Position numbers and translations under genes: made by a program. A stretch of 64,000 bases of DNA from Tritonibacter scottomollicae. Its GTDB lineage: Bacteria; Pseudomonadota; Alphaproteobacteria; Rhodobacterales; Rhodobacteraceae. Positions 32,385 through 41,424 of this stretch are shown here, one piece after another. The notes below the pieces were generated by a model. It made no database searches, was not told the DNA's origin, and saw nothing but the letters and a program-made list of their open reading frames with translations. Position 1 is the first letter of the stretch. Every line of letters begins with the position of its first letter. The DNA lies in assembly GCF_003003215.1 (NCBI RefSeq), contig NZ_PVUF01000009.1, forward strand, positions 115,211 through 179,210, written 5' to 3'.

Positions 32385-32699
32385 GGCCTACTGTCATTGA
32401 TTGCGATCCGGGGTGCAAGACCCCTAATCCGCGATCATAACAGCCTGATGAACAACAAGTGGGCCTCCGCGCATGGACGGTATCATGCCCGTGAACTGAT
32501 CGCGGGAGCTTGCGCCGCCTGCCGTTGCGGACAAGTACTGCAGGCAACGACCCGACGATCATGGCGGACCTGAAGACCGGCCTGCACCAAAGACCTCATG
32601 TGCCCTGCCCACACCGATCCCGTATGGATTTCCCGGCCTTGTTCATTCTTCAGTTAACGTGTCACCCTTAGCAAAGACCATGACCACAAGGATCTCGAT
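32385..32699. other. Intergenic region between ade and the DUF2157-like gene
   Basis: 315 bp between divergent genes. No gene is evident. It contains a small hairpin (GGGGT-GCAAG-ACCCC, about 32411-32425) on the ade side and a weak inverted repeat around CGTTGC/GGCAACG. No purine riboswitch is recognisable. Confidence 0.6.
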
Positions 32700-33890
32700 A
32701 TGCATGTGATTGCCGATACCGAGGCGCTGGTCGCCGATGGCACCCTGACACCAGACCAGGCCGCGATCCTCGAGCGCCGCTCGCGCGAGGTTATGGTAAC
32801 GCTCGCAGTGAACGCGATCCTGTGCTTCGGAATTCTTGCCGCCACGGTCGGGTTCATCTTTTGGCTCGCGGATCCGTTTCTGGTGGCAATAGTCGGCGGC
32901 TTGATGCTGGCCGGGGGCCTCGCAGTTCTTGCCTGGGCGGGGGCCAGCTACGCGATGTTCGGCAACTCCGCCGTATTGATCGGCGTGGGCATGTTACTTG
33001 GCGGCGCGACCGTGGAGTTGGTTGATCGTTACGAGCAACTTGCAGGGTGGGTGCTGGCGCCGGGTGGGGTGCTGGTCGCGCTGATCTGTCTCTGGCGCTG
33101 GCGCACCAGCGCATGGTCCGCGCGGTTCGTCCTCGGCACGGTCCTGCTGATGGGGCTGAGCATGCATCTTGGCGGTATCGAAATTCTGGCGCAGCTGCAT
33201 GACCTCGGTCCTCCGTGGCGCAATCTGCTGCTGCTCTATTATGCCTTGGCGCTGGCCGGGACAGGCTGGCAACTGGACGTGAGGCTGATCACCGCTGCCG
33301 CCCTGATCCCCTTTGCACAGATTCTGGAAACCGGCACCGCCTATTTCCACGCGGTTTATGCCTTCTACTCCCCCGAGCCGACACTGACGGTCCTGCAAAT
33401 GGGCCTGTTGATCGCTACCTGCATGTGGGGCGTTGTCCGCGTATCTGAACGGGATGCACGGCATCTGCGTATTCTGGCCGTCATGGGCTTTATCATCGCC
33501 AACCTCTGCGCATTGGTCGGGTCAATCTGGGGCGATGTCGTTGGCGAACACCTCTGGGGCCCCGGGCGCTATCGGGACGGCTGGGCAGACTATGAAACCT
33601 ACAGCGCCGCGCGCGATGCCTTCCGTGAGGCCGCGCTTACCATACCTGAACTGACGTATTCCATACTGTGGGCCATGACGCTCTTGGCGACCATTATATG
33701 GGCCGCCTCCCGCACCCAAAGGGGGCTGTTCAACGCGGCGCTCACTTTCGCCGCGATCCATTTCTACACTCAGATGTTCGAAAGCTTCGCGGACGAGCCG
33801 TTGGCCTATGTGATCGGTGGGCTGGGCGCCATTCCGCTGGCCTGGGGTGTCTGGCGCCTCAACCAATGGATGGTGGCACGCAAGATCTGA
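32700..33890 (+). CDS. DUF2157-like multi-spanning membrane protein
   Basis: Membrane protein of 396 aa with about ten to twelve hydrophobic segments. The short soluble N-terminus (EALVADGTLTPDQAAILERR) followed by paired membrane segments resembles DUF2157 proteins. A loop of about 40 residues near 290-330 (HLWGPGRYRDGWADYETY) is hydrophilic. AAGGATCTCGAT precedes the ATG. Function is unknown. It ends 5 bp before the stop of the convergent GlxA-type regulator. Confidence 0.7.
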   Translation: MHVIADTEALVADGTLTPDQAAILERRSREVMVTLAVNAILCFGILAATVGFIFWLADPFLVAIVGGLMLAGGLAVLAWAGASYAMFGNSAVLIGVGMLLGGATVELVDRYEQLAGWVLAPGGVLVALICLWRWRTSAWSARFVLGTVLLMGLSMHLGGIEILAQLHDLGPPWRNLLLLYYALALAGTGWQLDVRLITAAALIPFAQILETGTAYFHAVYAFYSPEPTLTVLQMGLLIATCMWGVVRVSERDARHLRILAVMGFIIANLCALVGSIWGDVVGEHLWGPGRYRDGWADYETYSAARDAFREAALTIPELTYSILWAMTLLATIIWAASRTQRGLFNAALTFAAIHFYTQMFESFADEPLAYVIGGLGAIPLAWGVWRLNQWMVARKI

Positions 33891-33895
33891 CAAAG

Positions 33896-34855
33896 TCAGG
33901 CCCCTCCCTTGCGCAGCGCCCGAGGCGTCGTCGCAAACTCATTTCTGAAGGCGCGGGTCAAGGCGCTCGGATCTTCGTACCCGCTGCGAGTGGCCACCTC
34001 CGACACCGTGATATCAGTCTCTAACAAGAGCCTTCGGGCCTGAATCAGACGCAGCCTGCGATAGACCGCCGCCGGCGTGGCACCTAGATCCGCCTTCATG
34101 CGCGCCTCCAGATCCTTTCGTGATCGCCCGATACGTCGTGCGATCTCTGGAATGGGCAGTGGATGCTCCAGATGAGCCTGCATCAGGGCAACGGCACGGG
34201 ACACAGTTCGCGTGCGCGCCAATGCGGTTTCCGGTGCGGCACCGCCACTTTCAGCACTCATGAACAACGCGGCCACTTCCAGACGCAAAGCTTGACCATG
34301 CGCCGCGCCGATCCGTTCGATCATCAGGTCGAATGCGGCCAGCGCCCCGGTGCAGGTGGTGCGGTCCCCGTCGCGCAGGAAACGCGCACGGATCACCTCC
34401 ACCTCTGGAAATCTCTCTTCAAGCCGCGTGATCTCATGCCAATGGATTGTTGCCTTGCGCCCATCCAGCAAGCCAGCCGCTGCCATCAACCATGGGCCGG
34501 TATCGAACCCCGCCATCTCCGCATAGCGGGCCACGGCGGCGCGCAGCGCCCGGCGTGTCTCAGGCCCATCATGGCGCAGGAAATTATAGCTCGGCATGAT
34601 GGCCAGCATATCACCGGAACAATCGGCAAGCCGCGCATGCGCCGTGACCTCCATACCGGAGGAGGACACCACGGTCCCACCATCGCGGGACAGGAACCGC
34701 CAGCGATAGAGCTCCCGTCCGGCCAATGTGTTGGCCGCCCGCATCGGCTCCACCGTGTTTGCCAGACAATGCGCGGAGAAATCATCGAACAGCAGGATAT
34801 CCACCTGCTGCACCGTCGCGAGATCATTTGTCCATTTCTGCATGATTTTCGCCAT
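33896..34855 (-). CDS. GlxA family AraC-type transcriptional regulator
   Basis: Regulator of 319 aa with an N-terminal DJ-1/PfpI (GATase1-like) ligand domain (residues about 17-185) and a C-terminal AraC helix-turn-helix pair (about 215-315; EVATRSGYEDPSALTRAFRNEF). Regulators of this architecture (GbdR, CdhR) control glycine betaine and carnitine catabolism in pseudomonads. It is divergent from the acyl-CoA operon, 81 bp away, and its expected role is to activate it when the quaternary amine or its product is present (inference). The start codon is uncertain; an ATG at 34843 is an alternative and no clear ribosome binding site is seen for either. Confidence 0.88.
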   Translation of the reverse strand: MAKIMQKWTNDLATVQQVDILLFDDFSAHCLANTVEPMRAANTLAGRELYRWRFLSRDGGTVVSSSGMEVTAHARLADCSGDMLAIMPSYNFLRHDGPETRRALRAAVARYAEMAGFDTGPWLMAAAGLLDGRKATIHWHEITRLEERFPEVEVIRARFLRDGDRTTCTGALAAFDLMIERIGAAHGQALRLEVAALFMSAESGGAAPETALARTRTVSRAVALMQAHLEHPLPIPEIARRIGRSRKDLEARMKADLGATPAAVYRRLRLIQARRLLLETDITVSEVATRSGYEDPSALTRAFRNEFATTPRALRKGGA

Positions 34856-34936
34856 TACTGCATGGTGTCTACCCTATGTCCGGCATACCCTGTCTGACAA
34901 GCACCCAGACAGCCCAGACCAGCAAGGAGACCGCCC

Positions 34937-36100
34937 GTGCATTTCGGCATGACAGAAGAACAGGCGATGATCGTCGAGACCACCCGCGCCTTTGTGGAGA
35001 ACGAGATCTACCCGCATGAGCTGGAGATTGAGCGCAGTGGCCATCTCGATATGGATCTGGTGAAGGAGATCCAGAAAAAGGCCATAGAAGCCGGGCTTTA
35101 TGCGGCCAATATGCCTGAAGAGGTCGGCGGCGCCGGGCTCGATACACTGTCGTGGCTTCTCTATGAAAAAGAACTCGGTCGCGCCAACTACGCCCTGCAT
35201 TGGACCAGCGTCGCGCGCCCCTCGAACATCCTCTTGGCGGGCACGGAGGAGCAGAAAGAGAAATACCTCTTCCCCTGTATCCGCGGCGAGAAATGGGATT
35301 GTCTGGCAATGACGGAGCCGGGCGCGGGTTCCGACCTGCGCGGCATGGCCGCTTCGGCCCGCAAGGATGGTGACGACTGGATCCTGAACGGTACCAAGCA
35401 TTTCATCTCCCACGCGGATGTGGCCGATTTCGCAATCGTCTTCATGGCTACGGGGGAAGAGGACACCCCACGCGGCAAGAAGAAAAAGATCACGGCGTTC
35501 TTTGTCGACAAGGGCACGCCGGGCTTCTCCGTGCGCGATGGTTATCGCAACGTCTCCCACCGCGGCTACACCAACGCGGTGCTGGAGTTCGACGATTGCC
35601 GCCTGCCGTCCTCCGCCGTTCTGGGCGAGGTCGACAAGGGGTTCGAGGTCGCCAACACTTGGCTGGGCGCTACTCGGTTGCAAGTTGCCGCGACCTGTCT
35701 GGGCCGCGCCGAACGGGCGCTGCAACATGCCGTCGAATACAGCGCCGAGCGCAAGCAGTTCGGCCAGCAGATCGGCAAGTTTCAGGGGGTGTCCTTCAAA
35801 CTCGCCGATATGGCCACCGAGCTGAAGGCGGCAAACCTGCTCACTTGGGAGGCTGGCTGGAAGTTCGATCAGGGCAGCGTCACCGAGAGCGACATGTCGA
35901 TGGCAAAGCTGAAAGCGACCGAGATGCTGGCCATGGTTGCCGACGAGGCGATCCAGATCCACGGCGGCATGGGGCTGATGGACGAGCTTCCCCTCGAACG
36001 CATCTGGCGTGACGCGCGCGTGGAGCGTATCTGGGAGGGCACCAGTGAAATCCAGCGGCATATCATCAGCCGCGAGATGCTGAGACCGCTTGGAGGCTGA
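34937..36100 (+). CDS. Acyl-CoA dehydrogenase (carnitine/betaine-type operon)
   Basis: FAD-dependent acyl-CoA dehydrogenase, 387 aa. Seen: the FAD/substrate motifs MTEPGAGSDLRG and GTKHFISHADVADF, and the catalytic Glu in RIWEGTSEIQRH. The start is GTG with AAGGAG upstream. It is first in a four-gene operon with a SelW-like protein, a CoA ligase and CaiD. By context it probably oxidises gamma-butyrobetainyl-CoA to crotonobetainyl-CoA (inference). By sequence alone it is a general short-chain acyl-CoA dehydrogenase. Confidence 0.93.
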   Translation: MHFGMTEEQAMIVETTRAFVENEIYPHELEIERSGHLDMDLVKEIQKKAIEAGLYAANMPEEVGGAGLDTLSWLLYEKELGRANYALHWTSVARPSNILLAGTEEQKEKYLFPCIRGEKWDCLAMTEPGAGSDLRGMAASARKDGDDWILNGTKHFISHADVADFAIVFMATGEEDTPRGKKKKITAFFVDKGTPGFSVRDGYRNVSHRGYTNAVLEFDDCRLPSSAVLGEVDKGFEVANTWLGATRLQVAATCLGRAERALQHAVEYSAERKQFGQQIGKFQGVSFKLADMATELKAANLLTWEAGWKFDQGSVTESDMSMAKLKATEMLAMVADEAIQIHGGMGLMDELPLERIWRDARVERIWEGTSEIQRHIISREMLRPLGG

Positions 36101-36102
36101 CC

Positions 36103-36417
36103 TTGTCCGATCCCGCTGAAACCAACCAGAAACCTGTAGTGACCATCACCTATTGCATCGGCTGCAACTGGCTGTTGCGCGCCGCCTGGATGAGCCAGGA
36201 ACTGCTCTCGACCTTTCAGGAACAACTGGGCGGGGTGACTCTGGTGCCGGGCGAAATTGGCGGAACCTTTGAGATCACCCTCGATGATGCGGTGATCTGG
36301 GAGCGTAAGCGGGACGGTGGATTTCCGGATGTGAAAGAGCTGAAAACCCGCGTGCGCGATCATATCAACCCGGATCAGAGCCTTGGGCATCTGGACCGTG
36401 AAACCTTGGGTGAATAA
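36103..36417 (+). CDS. SelT/SelW/SelH family (Rdx) protein, Cys version
   Basis: Small redox protein of 104 aa with the thioredoxin-like SelW fold. The CxxC is in ITYCIGCNWLLRAA near residue 18, where selenoprotein W has selenocysteine at the second position; here both codons are TGC. The start is TTG, with GGAGG lying in the end of the upstream gene, 2 bp away. It sits inside the acyl-CoA operon between the dehydrogenase and the CoA ligase. Its role there is unknown. Confidence 0.85.
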   Translation: MSDPAETNQKPVVTITYCIGCNWLLRAAWMSQELLSTFQEQLGGVTLVPGEIGGTFEITLDDAVIWERKRDGGFPDVKELKTRVRDHINPDQSLGHLDRETLGE

Positions 36418-36423
36418 CGTCAA

Positions 36424-38463
36424 ATGCAGTCTCTAAAAAGGCTCTTCAGGCCCAAAACCATTGCCGTTGTCGGCGGTGGGGCGTGGTGCTCCGCCGTGAT
36501 CGAACAATGCCGCAAGATGGAGTTTGAGGGCGAAATCTGGCCCGTGCATCCCAAGGCCGAGGAGGTCGCGGGTCTGCCTGCGTTCAAAGACGTGGCTTCC
36601 CTCCCCTCGGCGCCGGACGCCAGCTTCATCGGCGTGAACCGCTTTGCCACCATTGACATCGTCACGGCGCTGGCCGCGCGCGGTGCGGGTGGCGCGGTGT
36701 GTTTCGCCTCCGGCTTTCTGGAGGCCGAGGCCGAGGATGCCGAGGGTGCGGATCTGCAGGAGCGACTGCTGGCAGCGGCCGGGGAGATGCCGATCCTCGG
36801 GCCGAACTGCTACGGGTTCATCAACTACCTCGACGGCGCGCTGTTGTGGCCCGATCAGCATGGCGGCAAGCGGGTGGACAAAGGCGTGGCCATCGTCACT
36901 CAAAGCTCCAATATCGCCATCAACCTCACCATGCAGACCCGCGCACTGCCGGTGGCCTATGTGGTGACCTGCGGCAATCAGGCCCAGACCGGACTGGCGG
37001 CGATCGGCGAGGCGCTGCTGGAAGATGACCGTGTCACCGCGCTGGGGCTGCATATCGAGGGCTTTGGCGATCTGCGCGCATTCGAGGCGCTGGCGCTGAA
37101 GGCACGGCAACTTGGTAAGCAGATCATCGCGCTCAAGGTTGGACGGTCCGCGCAGGCGCGTGCCGCAACAGTCTCGCACACGGCCTCGCTGGCCGGGGGC
37201 GACGCGGGTGCCGGGGCTTTGCTCTCACGTCTCGGCATCCCGCGGCTTTATGACCTGCCGTCGTTCCTCGAGACACTGAAACTGATGCATGTGGTGGGCC
37301 GCCTGCCCTCTACCCGCATTGCGACGATCAGCTGTTCCGGGGGCGAGGCAAGCCTGTCGGCGGATACCGCCTACGGACGGGATGTCAGCTTTCCGCCATT
37401 GAATGACCGCCAACGCAGCGATCTGCGCGCGGCACTGGGCCCGATGGTGGCGCTGGCGAACCCGCTCGACTACCACACCTATATATGGCGTGACACGGAG
37501 GCGATGACGCGGGCCTTCTCCGCCATGGTCGACCCGCAGCTGGCGCTGACGATTCTGGTGGTGGATTTCCCGCGTGCCGACCGCTGCGATGCCTCCGATT
37601 GGGATTGCGCCATCCAATCCGCCATCGCGGTGCGGCAGCAAACCGATCAACCGGTGGCAATGCTTGCGAGCTTGCCGGAATTGCTGCCCGAAGAGGTGGC
37701 CGAACAGCTCATCGCCGCCGGTGTGGTGCCGATGCTGGGCCTGCCCGAGGCGATTTGCGCCATCGAGGCGGCAGGCCAGCCGCTGCCAGAACTGGCGCAC
37801 CCCCTGTTGCTGCCCACCAAAACCCATGCCGAGCCGGATCTGGTGCCGGAGGGCGAAGCCAAGGCCTGGCTTGCGCGCTTTGGCCTCCGGGTGCCGCGTG
37901 CCAAACCCGCCCGCACCGTCGTGGCCGCGCGCGCGGTGGCGGCGGATATCGGCTACCCCGTGGTGCTCAAGGGCGAAGGCATCGCGCATAAGACCGAGGA
38001 AGGCGCGGTAAAACTGAACCTCGGCTCCGGCCAGGAGGTCAGCGATGCCGCCGTGGCCATGCCCACCGACCGTTTTCTGGTCGAGGAGATGGTCACCGGC
38101 GCGGTGGCCGAGTTGCTGGTTGGCGTGGTGAAGGATCCCGCACATGGCTTCGTGCTGACGCTGGCCGCTGGCGGCACACTGACCGAGATCATGCAGGACA
38201 GCGCCTCGGTGCTACTGCCCGCCTCTGACGCCGCCCTGAACGCAGCACTCGACGGGTTGAAGATCGCCCCCTTGCTGGCAGGCTATCGCGGCGCGCCTGC
38301 AGCGGATCGCAATGCGATCCTGCGCGCGATCCGATCCATCGAGGCCTATGTGGTCGCCGAGGCCGAAGGACTGGAAGAAATCGAAATCAACCCGCTGCTC
38401 TGCACCCCCACGGAGGCCGTGGCGGCGGATGCGCTGATGCGCAGAAAGGACATGTTGCGATGA
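36424..38463 (+). CDS. NDP-forming acyl-CoA synthetase (acetate-CoA ligase family)
   Basis: Fused alpha-beta CoA ligase, 679 aa, of the ADP-forming acetyl-CoA synthetase type. Order of parts: CoA-binding domain (residues about 5-130, with a variant loop VVGGGAWCSAVIEQC), succinyl-CoA-ligase-like domain with the phosphohistidine in VSHTASLAGGD (near 255), and a C-terminal ATP-grasp domain (from about 470, GYPVVLKGEGIAHKTEEGAV). It is separated by 6 bp from the SelW-like gene and overlaps caiD by 4 bp. In this context it may activate carnitine or gamma-butyrobetaine to the CoA ester (inference). Confidence 0.92.
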   Translation: MQSLKRLFRPKTIAVVGGGAWCSAVIEQCRKMEFEGEIWPVHPKAEEVAGLPAFKDVASLPSAPDASFIGVNRFATIDIVTALAARGAGGAVCFASGFLEAEAEDAEGADLQERLLAAAGEMPILGPNCYGFINYLDGALLWPDQHGGKRVDKGVAIVTQSSNIAINLTMQTRALPVAYVVTCGNQAQTGLAAIGEALLEDDRVTALGLHIEGFGDLRAFEALALKARQLGKQIIALKVGRSAQARAATVSHTASLAGGDAGAGALLSRLGIPRLYDLPSFLETLKLMHVVGRLPSTRIATISCSGGEASLSADTAYGRDVSFPPLNDRQRSDLRAALGPMVALANPLDYHTYIWRDTEAMTRAFSAMVDPQLALTILVVDFPRADRCDASDWDCAIQSAIAVRQQTDQPVAMLASLPELLPEEVAEQLIAAGVVPMLGLPEAICAIEAAGQPLPELAHPLLLPTKTHAEPDLVPEGEAKAWLARFGLRVPRAKPARTVVAARAVAADIGYPVVLKGEGIAHKTEEGAVKLNLGSGQEVSDAAVAMPTDRFLVEEMVTGAVAELLVGVVKDPAHGFVLTLAAGGTLTEIMQDSASVLLPASDAALNAALDGLKIAPLLAGYRGAPAADRNAILRAIRSIEAYVVAEAEGLEEIEINPLLCTPTEAVAADALMRRKDMLR

Positions 38464-39248
38464 CTGAAACGAGCCCCGTCAAGACCCGCCGCGAAGGCGC
38501 CATCCTCGAGGTGACGCTGGACCGCCCCAAGGCCAACGCGATTGATCTGCACACCTCGCGCCTGATGGGCGAGGCGTTTCAGGCCTTTCGCGATGACGAC
38601 ACGTTGCGGGTGGCGATCATCACCGGCGGTGGCGAGAAATTCTTCTGCCCCGGATGGGACCTTAAGGCAGCCGCCGACGGTGATGCGGTGGATGGCAACT
38701 ATGGTGTTGGCGGCTTTGGCGGCCTGCAGGAGCTGCGCGAGCTGAACAAGCCCGTGATCGCCGCCGTCAACGGCATCGCCTGCGGCGGCGGGCTGGAACT
38801 GGCGCTGTCGGCGGACATGATCCTCGCGGCCGATCACGCCACCTTTGCCCTGCCGGAAATCCGCTCCGGCACCGTGGCCGATGCGGCATCGATCAAACTG
38901 CCCAAACGCATCCCCTATCACATCGCGATGGAACTGCTGCTGACCGGGCGCTGGTTCGACGCCGAAGAGGCCAACCGCTGGGGGCTGGTGAATGAGATCA
39001 TTGCCGGCGATCAATTGATGGACCGTGCTTGGGAGCTTGCGCGCCTCCTCGCCTCCGGCCCGCCGCTGGTCTACGCTGCGATCAAGGAAATCGTGCGTGA
39101 TGCCGAGGATTCCAAGTTCCAGGACGCAATGAACCGCGTCACCGGACGGCAGCTGCGCAGTGTAGATGTGCTCTATGGCTCCGAGGACAATCTTGAAGGC
39201 GCGCGCGCCTTTGCCGAGAAGCGCGATCCGGTCTGGAAGGGGCGCTGA
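38460..39248 (+). CDS. caiD: Carnitinyl-CoA dehydratase-like enoyl-CoA hydratase
   Basis: Crotonase-fold protein of 262 aa, nearly the same length as E. coli CaiD (261). Close resemblance to CaiD as I recall it: the start region EVTLDRPKANAID, the oxyanion loop GWDLKAAADG, GGGLELALSADMI, and the C-terminus FAEKRDPVWKGR. It would hydrate crotonobetainyl-CoA to carnitinyl-CoA or run in reverse. It is the last gene of the operon and overlaps the CoA ligase by 4 bp. Confidence 0.9.
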   Translation: MTETSPVKTRREGAILEVTLDRPKANAIDLHTSRLMGEAFQAFRDDDTLRVAIITGGGEKFFCPGWDLKAAADGDAVDGNYGVGGFGGLQELRELNKPVIAAVNGIACGGGLELALSADMILAADHATFALPEIRSGTVADAASIKLPKRIPYHIAMELLLTGRWFDAEEANRWGLVNEIIAGDQLMDRAWELARLLASGPPLVYAAIKEIVRDAEDSKFQDAMNRVTGRQLRSVDVLYGSEDNLEGARAFAEKRDPVWKGR

Positions 39249-39269
39249 CGCGGGCATCTGAACGCCACT

Positions 39270-39420
39270 GCAGCGCGCCGCCAGGCGCGCTGCCCGGCCC
39301 AAGGCTTTGTGTGGCATCAAGGATGGCATGCAAAGGGGCGGGAGCGCTCCCGCCTGTGCCCACCGTCCTGACGGACGTCCACCCCAGTTGGGCCGGGCGC
39401 CGCGCCTAACGGCGCGGCGC
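39270..39420. repeat. Three perfect GC palindromes in a convergent gap
   Basis: GCAGCGCGCC-gcca-GGCGCGCTGC (39270-39293), GGCGGGAGCGCTCCCGCC (39337-39354) and GCGCCGCGCC-taac-GGCGCGGCGC (39397-39420), all perfect. They lie between convergent caiD and the methyltransferase gene. There is no T run, so they are not classical terminators. Confidence 0.7.
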
Positions 39421-39434
39421 GGTCGCACCGGGGT

Positions 39435-40070
39435 TCAGACCTTCTGAAACACCGCAATCAGCGCGGTGTCGTTGCGGTGTGCGCCCTCCGCGTCCTCGCC
39501 ATAAATGCGCACCTCAGGCAGCGACAGATTGGTGATCCACTGCCCACGCAGCAATCGATCAAAGGCGGTGGCAAACCCGCCCTCCTCGTAATGCGCGGCA
39601 TTCACCGAGAGGGCAAACCAGGCGCCACTCCGCGCCACCCGCAGGATCGCGGGCAACACCTCCGGGCCAAGATGGCCGTGGGTGAAGGTGCCGGAGGAGA
39701 CCACCCCGGCATAACTCTGTCGTGGCACGGGAATGCCCGCGTTCAGATCGGCCTCGATCACGTCGCGGTAGACATCCTTGCGCAGCGCCTGTGCCAACAT
39801 ATCGGGGCTGATGTCGGTGGCATCCACGGGCGTGACCCGCAGTCCAGACAGCGCCACACCACAAAGCCCGGTGCCCGCGCCAACGTCCAGCACAGGCCCG
39901 CATCCCCCTGCCTGCGCAAAGGCCCGCACGGTCAAATCCGGCAGAGTATAGCCCCGCGCGTTGGCAAAGCTATCGTCGTAGCTCTTCGCCCAACGGGCAT
40001 AGAGCTGACGCGCAGCCTTCGGCGTGTCCAATGCATAGGCATCGCTGACGTCTGGCGTTTTCTCAGTCAT
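39435..40070 (-). CDS. Class I SAM-dependent methyltransferase
   Basis: Methyltransferase of 211 aa with the SAM motif VLDVGAGTGLCGVAL (near residue 62) and the following acidic loop DATDISPDMLAQAL. The N-terminal YARWAKSYDDSF stretch is like that of small-molecule or ubiquinone-type methyltransferases. The acceptor is unknown. The ATG at 40070 is chosen; a TTG two codons upstream gives a longer frame and no ribosome binding site is clear. It is divergent from the epimerase-like gene with an 83-bp gap. Confidence 0.87.
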   Translation of the reverse strand: MTEKTPDVSDAYALDTPKAARQLYARWAKSYDDSFANARGYTLPDLTVRAFAQAGGCGPVLDVGAGTGLCGVALSGLRVTPVDATDISPDMLAQALRKDVYRDVIEADLNAGIPVPRQSYAGVVSSGTFTHGHLGPEVLPAILRVARSGAWFALSVNAAHYEEGGFATAFDRLLRGQWITNLSLPEVRIYGEDAEGAHRNDTALIAVFQKV

Positions 40071-40153
40071 GGCCAAATCAAAAGCGGTGTTTGGATTCGA
40101 AGCAAGACCTTATCGTCTTGCATCTGCCTGCAACCAAAAGCATGGTCCGGCCC

Positions 40154-41035
40154 ATGACGAAAAAGACGCTTCTTTGCTTTGGGTTTGGATACACCGCTCG
40201 CGCGCTCGCTCAGGTGCTGGCCGGGCCCGAGTGGCGCATCCTCGGCACCACCCGGGATCGTGCGGAAATCACCCCGGTCGAGGGCGTGGAGCTGCTCACC
40301 TGGCCCGGCGAGGATGTCCCGCTCGACGGAGTGACCCATATCCTGCTGTCGATCAGCCCCTCCGAGGAGGGTGACCCGGTGCTGAATACGCTGGGCGCGC
40401 GCATCGCGGAGCTGCCGTCGCTGGAATGGGTCGGCTATCTGTCCACCACCGCGGTCTACGGCGACCATGATGGCGCCTGGGTTGATGAAGCAACTCCCAT
40501 TACCCCTTCCAGCCAGCGCGGCGATTGGCGTGCCCGGGCCGAGGCCGACTGGCAGGCCCTGCCAGAGCTGCCGCTGCATATCTTCCGCCTTGCCGGGATC
40601 TACGGCCCCGGGCGCGGGCCGTTCGCAAAGCTGATGTCGGGCCGGGCGCGACGGATCGTGAAGCCGGGGCAGGTGTTCTCGCGCATCCATGTGGAGGACA
40701 TCGCGCAGGTGCTCGCGGCCTCCATCGCGCAGCCCAATCCGGGCGCGATCTACAATGTCTGCGATGACAATCCGGCGCCGCCGCAGGATGTGCTTGGCTA
40801 CGCGGCAGAACTGCTGGGCCTGCCGGTGCCCGCCGAAGTGCCCTTTGACGAGGCCGGGATGAGCCCGATGGCGCGCAGCTTCTATGGCGAGAACAAGCGG
40901 GTGCGCAATGACCGGATCAAGGCAGAGCTGGGTGTGGACCTGCGCTATCCGGACTATCGCTGCGGCTTGAGGGCGGTGTTTGCAGCCGAGGACATGGAGC
41001 GCTTTGTCCCGCCAGCGGACCCGCCGGGGGTTTGA
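40154..41035 (+). CDS. NAD(P)-dependent epimerase/SDR-like protein
   Basis: Extended short-chain dehydrogenase-like protein of 293 aa, similar to the YeeZ group. The nucleotide-binding motif is LLCFGFGYTARALA rather than the standard GxxGxxG, and YLSTTAVYGDHDGAWVDE and RLAGIYGPGRGPF are typical epimerase blocks. The start at 40154 is favoured because it places the nucleotide motif directly at the N-terminus; ATGs at 40142 and 40091 are alternatives. Substrate unknown. Confidence 0.85.
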   Translation: MTKKTLLCFGFGYTARALAQVLAGPEWRILGTTRDRAEITPVEGVELLTWPGEDVPLDGVTHILLSISPSEEGDPVLNTLGARIAELPSLEWVGYLSTTAVYGDHDGAWVDEATPITPSSQRGDWRARAEADWQALPELPLHIFRLAGIYGPGRGPFAKLMSGRARRIVKPGQVFSRIHVEDIAQVLAASIAQPNPGAIYNVCDDNPAPPQDVLGYAAELLGLPVPAEVPFDEAGMSPMARSFYGENKRVRNDRIKAELGVDLRYPDYRCGLRAVFAAEDMERFVPPADPPGV

Positions 41036-41361
41036 GCATCAAAAGCCTACATCTCTATATGGTGCTATCGCGATATCGCTCATTGGGACGGCTCAAGGCC
41101 GCGATCAAAACGAACTTCCCCGGCGTACTCGACCAGCTATGGGAACACTACGTTAGCGACAGCATTGTCGAAAGCGTATTTGGTCCGCCCCTGTTTCGAA
41201 AGCGGGCCATGCTACTGTACTTCTCAGTCCTGCGCCCCAATTATCTTCCGGTCTATCTACTTGGAAAAGAAGATGTTTCATCGCTTGTCATTGAGCTTCA
41301 CAGCAGCAGTCTCGCAGATTTCTACAGGACGTACTATGCATCATGGACTGAGGATCGATAG
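41032..41361 (+). CDS. Hypothetical protein, low-GC orphan
   Basis: Open frame of up to 109 aa, not recognised. It is basic, with aromatic-rich stretches such as LHLYMVLSRYRSLG and FYRTYYASWTEDR. GC in the stretches I counted is 43-53 percent, far below the flanking genes. The first codon is a TTG overlapping the previous stop, and an ATG at 41059 is a more likely start. It may be a transferred fragment or a real small gene. Confidence 0.4.
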   Translation: MSIKSLHLYMVLSRYRSLGRLKAAIKTNFPGVLDQLWEHYVSDSIVESVFGPPLFRKRAMLLYFSVLRPNYLPVYLLGKEDVSSLVIELHSSSLADFYRTYYASWTEDR

Positions 41362-41424
41362 CGCGCATCCCCACATGCCACACACACCCATTCTTGCAAA
41401 CGTAGGCACTACCACGTCAGGCGA

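Noticed and set aside
32385..32699. Purine riboswitch before ade
   Set aside because: The conserved loop and junction bases of the purine riboswitch are not present; only a small hairpin is seen.
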